Positions 28,897 through 39,086 of a DNA stretch of 64,000 nucleotides are shown here, one piece after another. Both the position numbers and the translations under genes were made by a program. Source of the stretch: Oscillatoriales cyanobacterium RM2_1_1 (lineage in GTDB: Bacteria > Cyanobacteriota > Cyanobacteriia > Cyanobacteriales > Microcoleaceae); the NCBI GenBank assembly GCA_012033335.1, contig JAAURB010000007.1, positions 16,027-80,026 on the forward strand, in the 5' to 3' direction. How positions within the stretch are numbered: the stretch's first letter is position 1; each line of letters starts with the position of its first letter. The notes below the pieces were generated by a model, which had not been told where the DNA came from, searched no databases, and saw only the letters and a list, made by a program, of their open reading frames with translations.

Positions 28897-29063
28897 GGGT
28901 TGTATTTGGATTCAGGGTTATCGAGATAATTTAGGCTTTATCGTTACTGTCCCCAACTAGAGACTGCTCCGGGGGAAATTTCTACAAAAAATAAACTCAG
29001 AACATTGGCCTAAACGATATCATAGAAAAGCATGACCTAAATCCATGAGGGGGAGGAATTATC

Positions 29064-29555
29064 ATGGCTACAGATCGTCGCGTTTCCCGAGTGGCAGCAA
29101 TGATTAAACGGGAAGTCAGCCAGATATTGCTCTATGACATCAAAGATGACCGGGTCGGCACTGGCATGGTGAGCATCACCGATGTTGATGTCTCTGGGGA
29201 CTTGCAACATGCCAAGATTTTTGTCAGCATCTATGGCACCGAGGAAGCTCGTCAGGAAACGATGGCCGGGCTAAAATCCGCCACCAATCATGTGCGATCT
29301 CACCTGGGCCAGCGGATGCGATTACGTCGCACTCCCGAAGTTATTTTCCTGGAAGATCGTTCCCTGGAGCGGGGAGATAAGATGCTCAATTTGCTCAATC
29401 AAATTGCTCAAGAACGCAAGCCGGAGGCGGACAGCAATGCGGATAGCAATATGGGGGAGATGACCCAGGACATGACCGGGAAAGTTGCCGAGCAACTTCC
29501 CGAAAAAGTTACCAAAAAAGTTACCGAACAGGTCACTGAACCCCTTGAAGACTAG
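29064..29555 (+). CDS. rbfA: 30S ribosome-binding factor RbfA
   Basis: Assists late maturation of the 30S subunit and 16S rRNA 5' end, and cold adaptation. The KH-like core is recognisable: [27 protein letters not shown], then [21 protein letters not shown], and [28 protein letters not shown]. The last 30 residues form a repetitive acidic/basic tail ([17 protein letters not shown]) that is longer than in minimal RbfA proteins. GGGGGAGGAATTATC directly before the ATG is a strong ribosome-binding site. The GH3 gene follows closely on the same strand. Confidence 0.94.
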   Translation: MATDRRVSRVAAMIKREVSQILLYDIKDDRVGTGMVSITDVDVSGDLQHAKIFVSIYGTEEARQETMAGLKSATNHVRSHLGQRMRLRRTPEVIFLEDRSLERGDKMLNLLNQIAQERKPEADSNADSNMGEMTQDMTGKVAEQLPEKVTKKVTEQVTEPLED

Positions 29556-29590
29556 ATCACTTTTCAGGATTGCACCAGGTTTTGGCTCCT

Positions 29591-31183
29591 ATGATTAATC
29601 ATCTATCTCTGGCAGAACAGGTGGCTCAGATGGTAGTAGTTCGGGCCTCGGGTCATCTATTTGACCAGCAGATTCGCTACCCCACTTGGGAGCCGCCCCT
29701 AGCAACCTTAAAATCCTGGCTAGAGGATTTGGGAGTCGGGGGGGTGATTTTTGTGGATGGCAGCGCTATAGAGTTAGCTGCTCGCACGCAACAGCTCCAA
29801 TCCTGGGCCAAGTTTCCCCTCCTACTGGCGGCAGACATTGAAGAAGGAGTCGGCCAACGGTTTCCAGGTGCAACCTGGTTTCCTCCCCCTATGGCTTTAG
29901 CGGCGATCGCTGAAACCGACCTATCCAAAGCCCAGCACTATGCCGAACAAATGGGCACTGTAACCGCGCAAGAGGCGATCGCCCTGGGATTGAACTGGAT
30001 CCTGGGGCCCGTGGTGGATGTAAATAACAATGCTGACAATCCGGTGATTAATGTTCGTGCCTTTGGGGAGACCCCAGAACGGGTGAGCCAGCTTGCCACT
30101 GCTTTTATCCAGGGTTGCCAGCAGTATCCCATATTGACCACCGCCAAGCACTTTCCCGGCCATGGCGACACAGCAACGGATTCCCATTGGGAATTGCCCG
30201 TCCTGCCCCACTCCCCGGAACGGCTAGCCACCTTAGAATTGCCCCCGTTCCAGGCCGCGATTCAAGCGGGAGTAGATGGGATCATGAGTGCCCATTTGTC
30301 GATTCCAGCCTGGGATAAAACCTGGCCTGCTACCCTGTCCCCTGAAATTCTCACTCACCAACTCCGTCAAACCCTAGGCTTTCAGGGGTTGATTGTCACT
30401 GATGCCTTGGTGATGGGGGCGATCGCCGACCATTACACCCCTAAAGAAGCAGCTATTTTGGCGGTTGAAGCGGGGGCAGATATTTTGCTGATGCCGGCCA
30501 ATCCCGCCGTGACGATTCAAGCCGTATGTCAGGCGGTTGAACAGGGACGAATTGCCCCAGACCGAATTGAGGCATCCGTTCAGCGGATTTTGCAGGCCAA
30601 AACTAAAGTCTCTCCAGGGTGGGTTCCCCCCAATCTCCCCAATCCTGAAGCGGAACGGCTGTTTACTCCTGAGCTTCTGATGCAGTCCCAGACTGAAGCC
30701 CTGGTTCAGCAAATTTTGCAGGAATCGGAGCAATCTCGGGGCCTGCCCTTGTCCCTGGATTCATCCTCGACCCAATCCCCTTGGAACCTGGTCATTGTTG
30801 ATAATCTTTTAGAAGCCCCTTTTCTGGATCGACAAACTCCGGCGATCGCGCTACCCAAGCAGTTTGGTTATGAGACCCATTGGGTGGATTGCCAAACTCC
30901 AGATTCGCTCACTGACTTGGATTCTCGCCATCCTCTTACCCTGGTTCAGCTTTTTGTCCGGGGCAATCCCTTTCGAGGCAGTACCGAGATCACCCGTATT
31001 GGTCAGCACTGGATTAAACAATTGTTAAGGATTGATCGTTTGCAGGCACTTTTGGTCTATGGTAGTCCTTACGTGATGAAGCAGTTTCTGTTAGATATTC
31101 CTGAGACAGTTCCCTTTGCCTTTTCCTATGGTCAAATGTTGTCAGCGCAAAGGGTTGCTTTAGAAAGATTATTTGGGTTGTAG
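29591..31183 (+). CDS. Glycoside hydrolase family 3 protein (beta-N-acetylhexosaminidase/beta-glucosidase type)
   Basis: Residues 1-340 form a GH3 N-terminal barrel: LLLAADIEEGVGQRFPGAT, NWILGPVVDVNNNADNPVINVRAFGE, TAKHFPGHGDTATDSHWELPVL (the loop with the His/Asp pair of NagZ-like enzymes) and GLIVTDALVMGAI with the nucleophile Asp. The KHFPGHGDT loop points to the NagZ-like branch, which removes N-acetylglucosamine during peptidoglycan recycling. A further 190 residues follow, as in longer GH3 proteins of cyanobacteria. The start ATG at 29591 is chosen over a TTG at 29570. It probably shares a transcript with rbfA, and a strong terminator follows. Confidence 0.85.
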   Translation: MINHLSLAEQVAQMVVVRASGHLFDQQIRYPTWEPPLATLKSWLEDLGVGGVIFVDGSAIELAARTQQLQSWAKFPLLLAADIEEGVGQRFPGATWFPPPMALAAIAETDLSKAQHYAEQMGTVTAQEAIALGLNWILGPVVDVNNNADNPVINVRAFGETPERVSQLATAFIQGCQQYPILTTAKHFPGHGDTATDSHWELPVLPHSPERLATLELPPFQAAIQAGVDGIMSAHLSIPAWDKTWPATLSPEILTHQLRQTLGFQGLIVTDALVMGAIADHYTPKEAAILAVEAGADILLMPANPAVTIQAVCQAVEQGRIAPDRIEASVQRILQAKTKVSPGWVPPNLPNPEAERLFTPELLMQSQTEALVQQILQESEQSRGLPLSLDSSSTQSPWNLVIVDNLLEAPFLDRQTPAIALPKQFGYETHWVDCQTPDSLTDLDSRHPLTLVQLFVRGNPFRGSTEITRIGQHWIKQLLRIDRLQALLVYGSPYVMKQFLLDIPETVPFAFSYGQMLSAQRVALERLFGL

Positions 31184-31212
31184 TGGGTCTTAGCATAAAA
31201 GAATAATCAGTC

Positions 31213-31239
31213 AACTCAACCTGTCGTTGAGTTTTTGTT
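31213..31239 (+). terminator. Rho-independent terminator after the rbfA/GH3 genes
   Basis: AACTCAAC and GTTGAGTT form an 8-bp stem around the loop CTGTC, followed by TTTGTT. It begins 30 bases after the GH3 stop codon. Confidence 0.8.
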
Positions 31240-31511
31240 GCTCATTACTTCAAGTTTGAGCAAGTTTTGATTTTGTGGTTTCTGACGAGTGGTTTCTGAC
31301 GAGTGATTCTTAACTCATTGTTTAGAGGGGCCTGATGTCTAACCTCTCCTGAGGTTATCTGTCCAGGTTCGTCAGATTTCAATCTTTATTAAAAACTTTT
31401 AGAGATTTGTAAGAACTTATACTGAAAATTTTGTCCTAAACTCAAATTTTCGACTATAGTTGGAAGTGGATGCTGCAAATTCTCTAAATCAGCGTCAAGC
31501 GAGGCAAGACT

Positions 31512-31736
31512 ATGACTTACACCAGTGTGCAATATTCTCTTGAAACTATTCGAGATGAAGCTCGTGAGCTTCTAGATCGGGGAGTGATCAGTCGTAATCA
31601 GCCGATCTATACTCTCTGTCAGTATATTCCAACCCGCGATTGGATTTGTGTTGAAGGCGAACTAGAAGCCTGTGATTTCCTTCTACGGGATCGCATCGGT
31701 GATTTAGTGGGTTCAGAAAAGTGGGATAACGACTAA
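31512..31736 (+). CDS. DUF4327 family protein
   Basis: A 74-residue protein with the conserved cyanobacterial DUF4327 pattern: an N-terminal helix, GVISRNQPIYTLCQYIPTRDWICVE, and LEACDFLLRDRIGDLVG near the C-terminus. The function is unknown. It is a single-gene unit flanked by terminators: one at 31213 upstream and a small hairpin with a T run at 31813. The spacer before it (31240-31511) is AT-rich and holds no other gene; it should contain the promoter. Confidence 0.82.
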   Translation: MTYTSVQYSLETIRDEARELLDRGVISRNQPIYTLCQYIPTRDWICVEGELEACDFLLRDRIGDLVGSEKWDND

Positions 31737-31812
31737 AAGAGCTGTCCAAAGGTTGCTAAAAAATTGGCAGTTGAGAGGTTTTCAGGACACATTCAAACTC
31801 GATTAGTGCTTG

Positions 31813-31831
31813 AAATACCAAGGTATTTTTT
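31813..31831 (+). terminator. Short Rho-independent terminator after the DUF4327 gene
   Basis: AAATAC and GTATTT pair around a CAAG loop, and TTT follows. The stem is AT-rich, so it may be weak. It lies 77 bases after the stop codon. Confidence 0.5.
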
Positions 31832-32032
31832 AAAGCCTATCTTTGAGGCTTAGCAAGCTTGAACAGGTTTATTTTAAAAGTAGGGCCAGAGTCCTCGATT
31901 TATTAAGGTGAGACAACAACCAGTCACTTTCACAGACTCCGAAATAGGTTTGTTGATAGAAATTTTTCCGGATTAAAGTTTGTTTGTAGTCAGGGTAGAA
32001 CCCAGAGGAAATTAGCCTCTAATACCTCAAGC

Positions 32033-33172
32033 TCATAACATTAAAATAACTGATTCTGGCCATTCTCGGAACCAGGATTTTTCATCAGAGTAAAGGGGAA
32101 ATTGTATGCGATTCCAGCTAAACAAACCGGCCTGAGTCTCCAGATAAATACCATGGCGAAAACTCACCGGCCGAGCCCCCAAACCACTATCAATATATTG
32201 AAATGGCAGCCCTAAATCGGGAGTCGTTTTCAACCGATTTTTGAGCCAGTTGCGGTGAATCATCCCGGTATAGGTACTCCGCAATGTCCCAGCAAATTCC
32301 TGGGCATATCCCATGACTAGATTACAGATCAATCCTAACGTTTGTTCATCGGTAAAGGGCAACGCTTTAAACTCAGCCTTGAACTCATGGACAATCCATT
32401 CATCTAAAAAAAGATGATTCCGGTAACGGTGGGTAATCTCTCGAAAAAAGTCTTTGTTCTCAGATTCATCTGTACAGATTAACAACAATTCTTGGGGACA
32501 AAAATTAGCCTGAATATTCTGGAGAATTCGTCCAGCATAATTTTTATCTACCCCTGGAATTGAACATCGATAATCCGTTAACCTCACATGAATTCCATTA
32601 AATTGACCTAGGGTTTGGGCAATTTTTTGGGCTAAATTGAGATAGATTGATCGGGGATGAACCCCCTGTAAAATTTCATACAATGAAGGAGTGGGTGAGT
32701 AGAAAAATCGAGAATAATAACCAAAATTGCAGGCGCTCAAATGCCAGACATCCTGTTCAACATCCCGAAGCAAGGTTCGCCCCTCAGCAAACGCGGCTAA
32801 ACAATCGGGAACAATTGGAGTTTGGGATGCCACAAAAGTGGATTCAACCAATCGGATCGGACTGTGGTAACAGGTGCATTTCTGGCCGTAGATTTCTCGA
32901 CAAAAGCTGACATAATCAATAATTTCTATGGGAAGCGGGTCAACAATATCGAGGATCGTTGGTACAGCACCCTGATTAATGACTCCCTGACGACTGACCG
33001 GAATTTGCCAATAGTAACCTCCTCGACAGGGCTGTAGCTGTTTTCCTACCCCTCGGGAACCATAGTAAACCAGCTTTCTCTGGGTCAGATATGCCAGTCC
33101 CACCGCAAGCTCCAGGGACATTAAGTTGTTATTGAGTCCGGATTCATAATCCTTGTACAAAAGATATCCCAT
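32033..33172 (-). CDS. Putative O-fucosyltransferase-like glycosyltransferase
   Basis: A 379-residue protein resembling the GDP-fucose O-fucosyltransferase (GT-B) superfamily. The N-terminus reads LLYKDYESGLNNNLMSLELAVGLAYLTQRKLVYYGS, the glycine/asparagine-rich first loop and helix of that fold. In the middle FNGIHVRLTDYRC has the HxR pattern used to bind the nucleotide sugar. ELLLICTDESENKDFF and the later QTLGLICNLVMGYAQEFAGTLRSTYT match the C-terminal nucleotide-binding half. Similarity is at the level of pattern only, so donor and acceptor are unknown. It is 19 bases after the M16 peptidase stop on the same strand. Confidence 0.5.
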   Translation of the reverse strand: MGYLLYKDYESGLNNNLMSLELAVGLAYLTQRKLVYYGSRGVGKQLQPCRGGYYWQIPVSRQGVINQGAVPTILDIVDPLPIEIIDYVSFCREIYGQKCTCYHSPIRLVESTFVASQTPIVPDCLAAFAEGRTLLRDVEQDVWHLSACNFGYYSRFFYSPTPSLYEILQGVHPRSIYLNLAQKIAQTLGQFNGIHVRLTDYRCSIPGVDKNYAGRILQNIQANFCPQELLLICTDESENKDFFREITHRYRNHLFLDEWIVHEFKAEFKALPFTDEQTLGLICNLVMGYAQEFAGTLRSTYTGMIHRNWLKNRLKTTPDLGLPFQYIDSGLGARPVSFRHGIYLETQAGLFSWNRIQFPLYSDEKSWFREWPESVILML

Positions 33173-33191
33173 AGGATAATTCTGGCAGAAC

Positions 33192-36062
33192 TCACGGCTC
33201 TAATTTTCCCCCCGCCGTCACCACGACAATCTGATCAGGATGGATCAGGGTTTGGGCGGCAGAATTGACCGCCTCTAAGGTAATAGCCCCAATTTTTTGG
33301 TCAAATTCCCTGAGTTCGTTCTGCGATAGTTGATTCAGTTCATTCCACAAAATCGCATCTCCTAGACTATCCGGATCAGCCAGTTGAACCTGACGACTGC
33401 TGACAATTCCTCGCCGGGCAACTTCGACTTCAGCCATGGTGACTCCCCGGTGATGGATTTGCTCTAACAGGGCTAAAACCGTTATAACAGCCTGCTGCTC
33501 CTTGTCGGCGGAGGTCTGCAACTGAATCGTAAAGGCTCCAGACTTCAGCCCGGCATTAAAATCACTATACACTCCGTAGGTCAATCCCAGGCGATCGCGC
33601 AGTTCTACCCCCAAACGACTCGAGAGGGTACTCCCCCCCAGAATCTCATTCAAAACCAGAGCCGCATAAAAACGCGGATCTCTGCGAATAATACCGGGAT
33701 GACCCATCATGATAATTGACTCCTCGATGCCAGGGAGTTGGGTATTGATATAAACCAGGGATTTGGGCAAAGAAACTTCGGGTAAGCTCTCTGGCATAGA
33801 CTTGCCTCTGACTTGCCAACCCCCAAACAAATTTGTAATTTGGGATCGGATAATTTCAGGCTGAAAATCTCCTACTAGCACTAGAGTCATGGTGTTGGGT
33901 TGATAGTGATTCTGATAGAAAGCAATCACATTCTGACGGTCAATAGACCGCAGACTCTGTTCCGAAGGGAATTGATGAAATGGGTGATTTTGGGGATAGA
34001 TATTTTGCTGCAATGCCCGGTAGGCCACATAGCCTGCATTGCTTTCTCGAGCTTGCAAACGGGTGAGATGGCGCTGACGAGTCAGTTCTAGCTTGTCCTG
34101 GGGAAATGTTGCATTTTGTAACACATCTGCCAGGGTGCGAATTAAGGTTGTGGCATCCTGGGACAAACTCACTCCAGCAAAATTCAAACCCTCTGGATCA
34201 GCGGAGAAACTCAAATTGATCCCCCGATTTTCCAGGGTTTGAGCTAGAGCTAGGGTATCTTGACTGTTAGTTCCACTCATCAAGTTGTCGGCGACTAAGC
34301 TTGCTAATCCAGATTTTGCATCGGGATCCAGCTCTTCTCCGGCTTGAAGATATCCAGTCAGAGACAGAGTTGGGGTGCTAGAGTCGGCCAGAAGCAATAC
34401 CGTCATCCCGTTTGGGAGTTTAAATTTCTCAGGCAAGGCTATCTCAGCTTGAGAACCATTAGATCGGGTCTCAACTTGAGGAAGATACTGTTTGACTTCA
34501 TTTGGGTCAGGGGGATCATGGGGCTGAAAAGATTCCTGGGTTTGCCTCAGATTTTGGTTAGCCCCCTGATCGGCTGTAACAATTTCAGTCGGAACAAAAA
34601 AGCCTAACGTCCGATACTCTGGCTTGAGATAGGTGTTGGCAACCCGCTGAACATCGGCTGGTGTAACGTGGGCGATCGCATCGAGATACCAGTCAATATA
34701 TTGATAATCTCCGGCCACGGTTTCACCCTCCCCCAGGATAAAAGCCTGATTGGTGATGTCGCGATTTTCAATCACTAGATCGGCTTGAATTTGAGTGACA
34801 GCCCGGCGTAGCTCTTGAGGAGTGACTGGTTGAGTTTGAAGCTGAGTAATTTGGGTCTCAATCGCCTGCTGTAAAGGCTTTAAACCCTCCTCAGCCGCAG
34901 TAGCGGCATAAATCTCATACCAACCCCCGGCACTCAAATTCATCGTATACCCCCCTATATTACTGGCAAGTCCAGGTTCTACAACCGCTTGATATAGGTG
35001 AGAACTGCGGCCATTGGTCAAGATATAATCCAGGATATTGCAGGCGGGAACATCAGGATGATCAACTGCTGGTAAAGGATACACAGCTTGAATAATGGCA
35101 ATACTGCCCGGTTCTTGCAGACGAATTGATCCGGAGTGGTGGGATGTGGGGGGAAAAGTTTGCCTGATTGGCTGTCGGGCTCGACTGGTTTGTTCCGGGT
35201 TGTTTTGAGGCACTGAACCAAAAATTGTTTGGACGTTCTGCAAAACAGAGGCGGTCTCGAAATCTCCAATGATAATCAAGACAGCGTTTTCCGGGCCATA
35301 GTCTTTTTGATAGTAGGACTGAACTTTTTCCACAGTAAAACTCTCGACATCAGCTTTGGTTCCTCCCACCATTAAACCGTAGGGATGATCAGGAAATGCG
35401 GCCTGCATTACAGCTCGATTCAGCCGATAATAGGGGCTATTCTCACTGCCCTGTAGCTCAGAAACGACTACTTGCTTTTCTTTTTCTAATTGCTCAGGAT
35501 GAATTAAAGCATTTTGCATTCGATCCGCTTCTAAAACCAGAATAGACTCAAGTTTGTCAGATTCAATCGTATTGAAATAAGCGGTTTGGTCGTAGCTGGT
35601 AAATGCGTTAAAGTCTCCTCCGAGGGCCGCTAACAATCGGCCATACTGGATTGGCCGCTTTTGAGTTCCCTGAAACAACATATGTTCAAGTTGGTGAGCA
35701 ATGCCATTTACCCCCGGTGCCTCATCCCGAGAACCAATCTTGTACCAGACCTGAGCTGTGACGACCGGTGCTGTATGAACTTCCTTCGTTAAAACAGTCA
35801 GACCATTATCTAAAATTGTCTTGCGGACATCTTGAGTCAGGCAAATCGAGTCAGAACTTGAGATCATATTGACATCAGAATTCGACACCGATTTGCATAG
35901 GGTTTGTCCCTGAGTCCCCCTAGTAGACTTAGAGAAGGGTGCAAGGGCTAGCTCTGCCGCAGGAGAAATAGCATCAAATAATAAAATAATCCCCAGAGCG
36001 AGACTAAAAAATATAGCTAGAAACCGTAAAGTTAGAAACCGAAACCAATAGTAAATTTTCAT
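33192..36062 (-). CDS. M16-family zinc metallopeptidase, two M16 units in one chain
   Basis: The N-terminus has a hydrophobic signal or anchor segment (FLTLRFLAIFFSLALGIILLF, residues 9-29), so the enzyme probably faces the periplasm. The first M16 unit carries the inverted zinc motif HQLEH at 123-127 with FQGT after it, and a downstream acidic stretch (ILVLEADRMQNALIHPEQLEKEKQVVVSELQ) supplies the third ligand. The second unit (from about residue 540: ALPEKFKLPNGMTVLLL) has no HxxEH motif at the matching place (LASLVADNLMSGT). This is therefore an active-plus-inactive pair in one chain, as in PqqL/pitrilysin-type peptidases. The ATG at 36062 is preferred to the TTG at 36083. Confidence 0.88.
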   Translation of the reverse strand: MKIYYWFRFLTLRFLAIFFSLALGIILLFDAISPAAELALAPFSKSTRGTQGQTLCKSVSNSDVNMISSSDSICLTQDVRKTILDNGLTVLTKEVHTAPVVTAQVWYKIGSRDEAPGVNGIAHQLEHMLFQGTQKRPIQYGRLLAALGGDFNAFTSYDQTAYFNTIESDKLESILVLEADRMQNALIHPEQLEKEKQVVVSELQGSENSPYYRLNRAVMQAAFPDHPYGLMVGGTKADVESFTVEKVQSYYQKDYGPENAVLIIIGDFETASVLQNVQTIFGSVPQNNPEQTSRARQPIRQTFPPTSHHSGSIRLQEPGSIAIIQAVYPLPAVDHPDVPACNILDYILTNGRSSHLYQAVVEPGLASNIGGYTMNLSAGGWYEIYAATAAEEGLKPLQQAIETQITQLQTQPVTPQELRRAVTQIQADLVIENRDITNQAFILGEGETVAGDYQYIDWYLDAIAHVTPADVQRVANTYLKPEYRTLGFFVPTEIVTADQGANQNLRQTQESFQPHDPPDPNEVKQYLPQVETRSNGSQAEIALPEKFKLPNGMTVLLLADSSTPTLSLTGYLQAGEELDPDAKSGLASLVADNLMSGTNSQDTLALAQTLENRGINLSFSADPEGLNFAGVSLSQDATTLIRTLADVLQNATFPQDKLELTRQRHLTRLQARESNAGYVAYRALQQNIYPQNHPFHQFPSEQSLRSIDRQNVIAFYQNHYQPNTMTLVLVGDFQPEIIRSQITNLFGGWQVRGKSMPESLPEVSLPKSLVYINTQLPGIEESIIMMGHPGIIRRDPRFYAALVLNEILGGSTLSSRLGVELRDRLGLTYGVYSDFNAGLKSGAFTIQLQTSADKEQQAVITVLALLEQIHHRGVTMAEVEVARRGIVSSRQVQLADPDSLGDAILWNELNQLSQNELREFDQKIGAITLEAVNSAAQTLIHPDQIVVVTAGGKLEP

Positions 36063-36328
36063 AGACTCAGCACCAAAAAACAATTACAGTCTTAAACGTC
36101 TAACTGCTTTCTCGTTCCAGAATTAATCTAACTGGGCCACTATTTTGAATGAAGACCTGCATTATTGCACCAAATTGACCCGTTGCAACGTTTAAGCCAC
36201 TGGAGTGGAGTTTTGCGACAACCTTTTCATAGAGCTATCGGACAATATCGGGGGAGGCAGATTGCTCCATATGGAGGGCGGTGACCTTTTTGACCCCTAT
36301 GGGGGGTAAACTGTAAACTGGCTGATGG

Positions 36329-36577
36329 CTAAAATCTCTCGTTGAACGGCTTAAACAGAGCTTTTCCATTGGCCAGAGGATCTACTAGCGGATTTGAAAA
36401 TAACTGGAGTTCCAGATACTTATAAGCCATCCAATCTAGCTCCGCCTCCGTATCTATTGCCGTAATACCCATTAACAAAGCTAAGGCTTTGCTCATTTGA
36501 CCCATAATTTCCCTACAGACAGTAACGTGAGCTGAAGTTACCCCCTGAATCATCACTCGCGAACTGGCTATGAACAC
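36329..36577 (-). CDS. Small hypothetical protein
   Basis: An 82-residue frame I do not recognise, with a helical amphipathic middle (CREIMGQMSKALALLMGITAIDTEAELDWMAYKYLELQLF). Start codons are GTG at 36577 or ATG at 36553. It may be real because its composition is protein-like and there is no competing gene in this 676-base spacer (36084-36759), but no domain or RBS supports it. The rest of the spacer shows nothing clear. Confidence 0.35.
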   Translation of the reverse strand: MFIASSRVMIQGVTSAHVTVCREIMGQMSKALALLMGITAIDTEAELDWMAYKYLELQLFSNPLVDPLANGKALFKPFNERF

Positions 36578-36759
36578 ACAAACTGGGCTACGAACAAACC
36601 TGACTCGCCCCGGTCGATGGGTTTAGACGAGTCAAGATAGCACACTACGGAAGCGAGAATGGCCCATTACGTATCAATCATAACAGACAAATTAAAAAAT
36701 GGGTAATAGTCCGGATTTCGTTCCGATCAAGCCTAAAAATGGCTTTATTCCATTTTTGC

Positions 36760-37875
36760 CTACTTGCTGAAGCCTTTGCCTCGACTTTCACTGGGTAAGC
36801 AGAGACAATTTTCTAGCTGGGTACGCAGGGTTTCCTGGTCTAAATCTTGACCAATTAAGACCAGTTGGTTTTTCTTTTCTGCTTTCCACTCATCATCATC
36901 AATGGAAAACCGCTTGCCACTCAGATGAAAAATATGCCGTTTAGGACTTTCCTCGAACCACATGATTCCCTTGGCCCGGAACACCGAACTGGGCAATTGA
37001 TTATCCAGAAAATACTGAAACTTTCGCAGGGAAAAGGGGCGATCGCTCTGAAAAGATAGAGACGTAAATCCATCATTTTCCAGGTGATTGGAATGATCAT
37101 GATGGTCATGGTCATGATGGTCGTGGTCATGATGGTCGTGGTCATGATGCCCATCATTGGGTTCATCATGATCGAGGTGGTCAGGGTTATGCTTGGCCGA
37201 TGCAGCTTGAAAGTATTGCTCTGACTCAAACAAACCCACACTTAAAATCAAGGGCAGAGCCACCTGGGATTTAGTCGTTCTCAAGATTCGGGCATCTTGT
37301 TTCATGTCCCGCAGTCTGACTTCGAGATGATCAACGTCAGCCTCATCAACCAGATCCGTCTTGTTCAGAATAATAATGTCGCCGTAGGCAATCTGACTTT
37401 GGGCCGCCTGACTATTAAATAAATCTAGACTAAAGTTGGCGCAATCCACCAGGGTCACAATCGAGTCCAGTCGGGTTAAATCTCGCAGTTCAGTACCCAG
37501 AAAAGTCAGGGCGACAGGCAGGGGATCGGCTAAGCCTGTTGTTTCTACCACCAGGTAATCAATTTTATCTGAACGCTCCAAGACTTTATAAACCGCATTG
37601 ACCAGGTCTTCGTTGATGGTGCAGCAAACACAGCCATTGTTAAGTTCAACCATGGTGTTGTCTGCATCGGTGGTGACAATCAGTTCGTTATCAATCCCAA
37701 TTTCTCCGAACTCATTCACCAGGACAGCGGTCTTTAAGCCTTGCTGATTGGACAAAATATGGTTGAGGAGGGTTGTTTTTCCACTGCCCAGGAACCCCGT
37801 AATGATAGTTACGGGCAGGCCCCGCTTGGGATCATCCATTACAGATTTGGGGTTTGAAGTTGCTGTTGAGGTCAT
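36760..37875 (-). CDS. CobW/ZNG1-family GTPase with His-rich metal-binding loop
   Basis: G3E-family metallochaperone GTPase. Walker A GFLGSGKT at 27-34, the metal-binding GCVCC motif at 81-85, NKTD guanine motif at 171-174, and a C-terminal CobW_C domain (PFSLRKFQYFLDNQLPSSVFRAKGIMWFEESP). Between the two domains is a His/Asp-rich loop at about 229-264, with HDH repeats typical of zinc- or cobalt-handling members. It most likely delivers Zn (or Co) to client proteins. No cobalamin genes and no recognisable Zur operator are adjacent, so the metal is unproven. Confidence 0.87.
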   Translation of the reverse strand: MTSTATSNPKSVMDDPKRGLPVTIITGFLGSGKTTLLNHILSNQQGLKTAVLVNEFGEIGIDNELIVTTDADNTMVELNNGCVCCTINEDLVNAVYKVLERSDKIDYLVVETTGLADPLPVALTFLGTELRDLTRLDSIVTLVDCANFSLDLFNSQAAQSQIAYGDIIILNKTDLVDEADVDHLEVRLRDMKQDARILRTTKSQVALPLILSVGLFESEQYFQAASAKHNPDHLDHDEPNDGHHDHDHHDHDHHDHDHHDHSNHLENDGFTSLSFQSDRPFSLRKFQYFLDNQLPSSVFRAKGIMWFEESPKRHIFHLSGKRFSIDDDEWKAEKKNQLVLIGQDLDQETLRTQLENCLCLPSESRGKGFSK

Positions 37876-37968
37876 AGAAATTGCTTGAGAAACGTTAACA
37901 CTTCAGCTAACAGAATTAATTCTTACAGTTTACCTCAGTCCATTTCTTCTGGGTTTACCTGACCCCGG

Positions 37969-38700
37969 CTACACTCCCTGGGGATATTCTTCCCACAGGG
38001 TCGTGTTCTGACGCAAACTTTGATAAGTACCCTGCCCTAAAATCAGGTGATCAAGGATTGGAATGGCCAGATATTTTGCGCCCTGAAGTAATTGTTGAGT
38101 CAGATCAAGATCTTCAGGGCTGGGTTCGACGCTCCCTGAGGGATGGTTATGGGCAATGATCATCCGGACAGCTCCTGATTTAATCACTTCCCGGAAGATA
38201 TCCCGGGGATGGGCCAGGGTCTCTGTTGCCGTGCCAATGGTAATCACCCGCGTCCCTAACAGACGATGCTTGACATCAAGCAACACGATCGCGAACCGTT
38301 CCTGCTGTTGCCACATTAGATCAGCACTCAGGGCATCCACCGCCTTTTGGGGAGTATCGATCAGGGCTAGTTCGGGGGGACGCGATTGATAAACCCGCTT
38401 ACCCAATTCGACTGCCGCCAGAATTGCCGTCGCCTTCGCAGGGCCAACGCCATGAACCGCCGTCAATTCCTGAACGCTGGTATCCCTCAGCACGGATAGA
38501 GGATCCTGACGATCCTGACTCAACTGATTCAATAAATATTGCCCTAAACCCACCGCAGACAGCTTGCCTTTGCCCTGCCCCGTACCCAATAAAATCGCGA
38601 TTAACTCAGCGGTGGATAATGTTTTGGCCCCAAGATTAACCAATCGCTCCCGAGGTCGCTCTGTTAAGGGTAAATCTGTAATACGCAGGCTATAGGTCAT
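37969..38700 (-). CDS. radC: RadC family JAMM-domain protein
   Basis: The N-terminal part contains helix-hairpin-helix motifs ([11 protein letters not shown] and [24 protein letters not shown]). The C-terminal JAB1/MPN-like domain holds the metal-site pattern [33 protein letters not shown]. Despite its name, RadC has no settled role in DNA repair. The length of 243 is normal. It lies about 90 bases upstream of the next minus-strand region and shows no clear operon partner. Confidence 0.9.
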   Translation of the reverse strand: MTYSLRITDLPLTERPRERLVNLGAKTLSTAELIAILLGTGQGKGKLSAVGLGQYLLNQLSQDRQDPLSVLRDTSVQELTAVHGVGPAKATAILAAVELGKRVYQSRPPELALIDTPQKAVDALSADLMWQQQERFAIVLLDVKHRLLGTRVITIGTATETLAHPRDIFREVIKSGAVRMIIAHNHPSGSVEPSPEDLDLTQQLLQGAKYLAIPILDHLILGQGTYQSLRQNTTLWEEYPQGV

Positions 38701-39086
38701 ATTTACCCTGAAGGTTTTGGGTGAAGTGCTTTGGCTTGGGATTGTTGAGGGTTTGCTAAAAAATGGCTGCGATACAGCCTGAAATTAGAACCCTACAGGC
38801 TTTCATCGAAAGACCTGTCAGGCTCATGGCTTAAAAACCTTGACAACCTTGAATACCTTGGCTTGAAATTTCTCAACTTGAGGAGCCTGGCCAGGATAGC
38901 TCTGGACAATTTAATCTAGACAGATTGATCTAGACAGTTTGACCCAGAAGACTAAAGCCAGAAAACTTGGTCTAAACATCAAGCTTTTTTCACTATAGCC
39001 TCGGCAATTGTTGATGTTTAGGGCAGATGTTTTATCACCCTGGCAAATTTTGCAGGACTCGATTCCGAATCCTGCCTTCCCTTTTC
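38701..39086. other. Intergenic region without recognised features
   Basis: 386 bases between radC and glk. Short AGACAGATTGATCTAGACAG direct repeats near 38928-38945 and several AAACCTTGA pieces are visible, but no gene or clear terminator. Confidence 0.4.

Noticed and set aside
36579..36760. Possible Zur operator near the CobW-type gene
   Set aside because: No TGATAAT-type inverted repeat was found; the region is also downstream of the gene, which reads on the minus strand.
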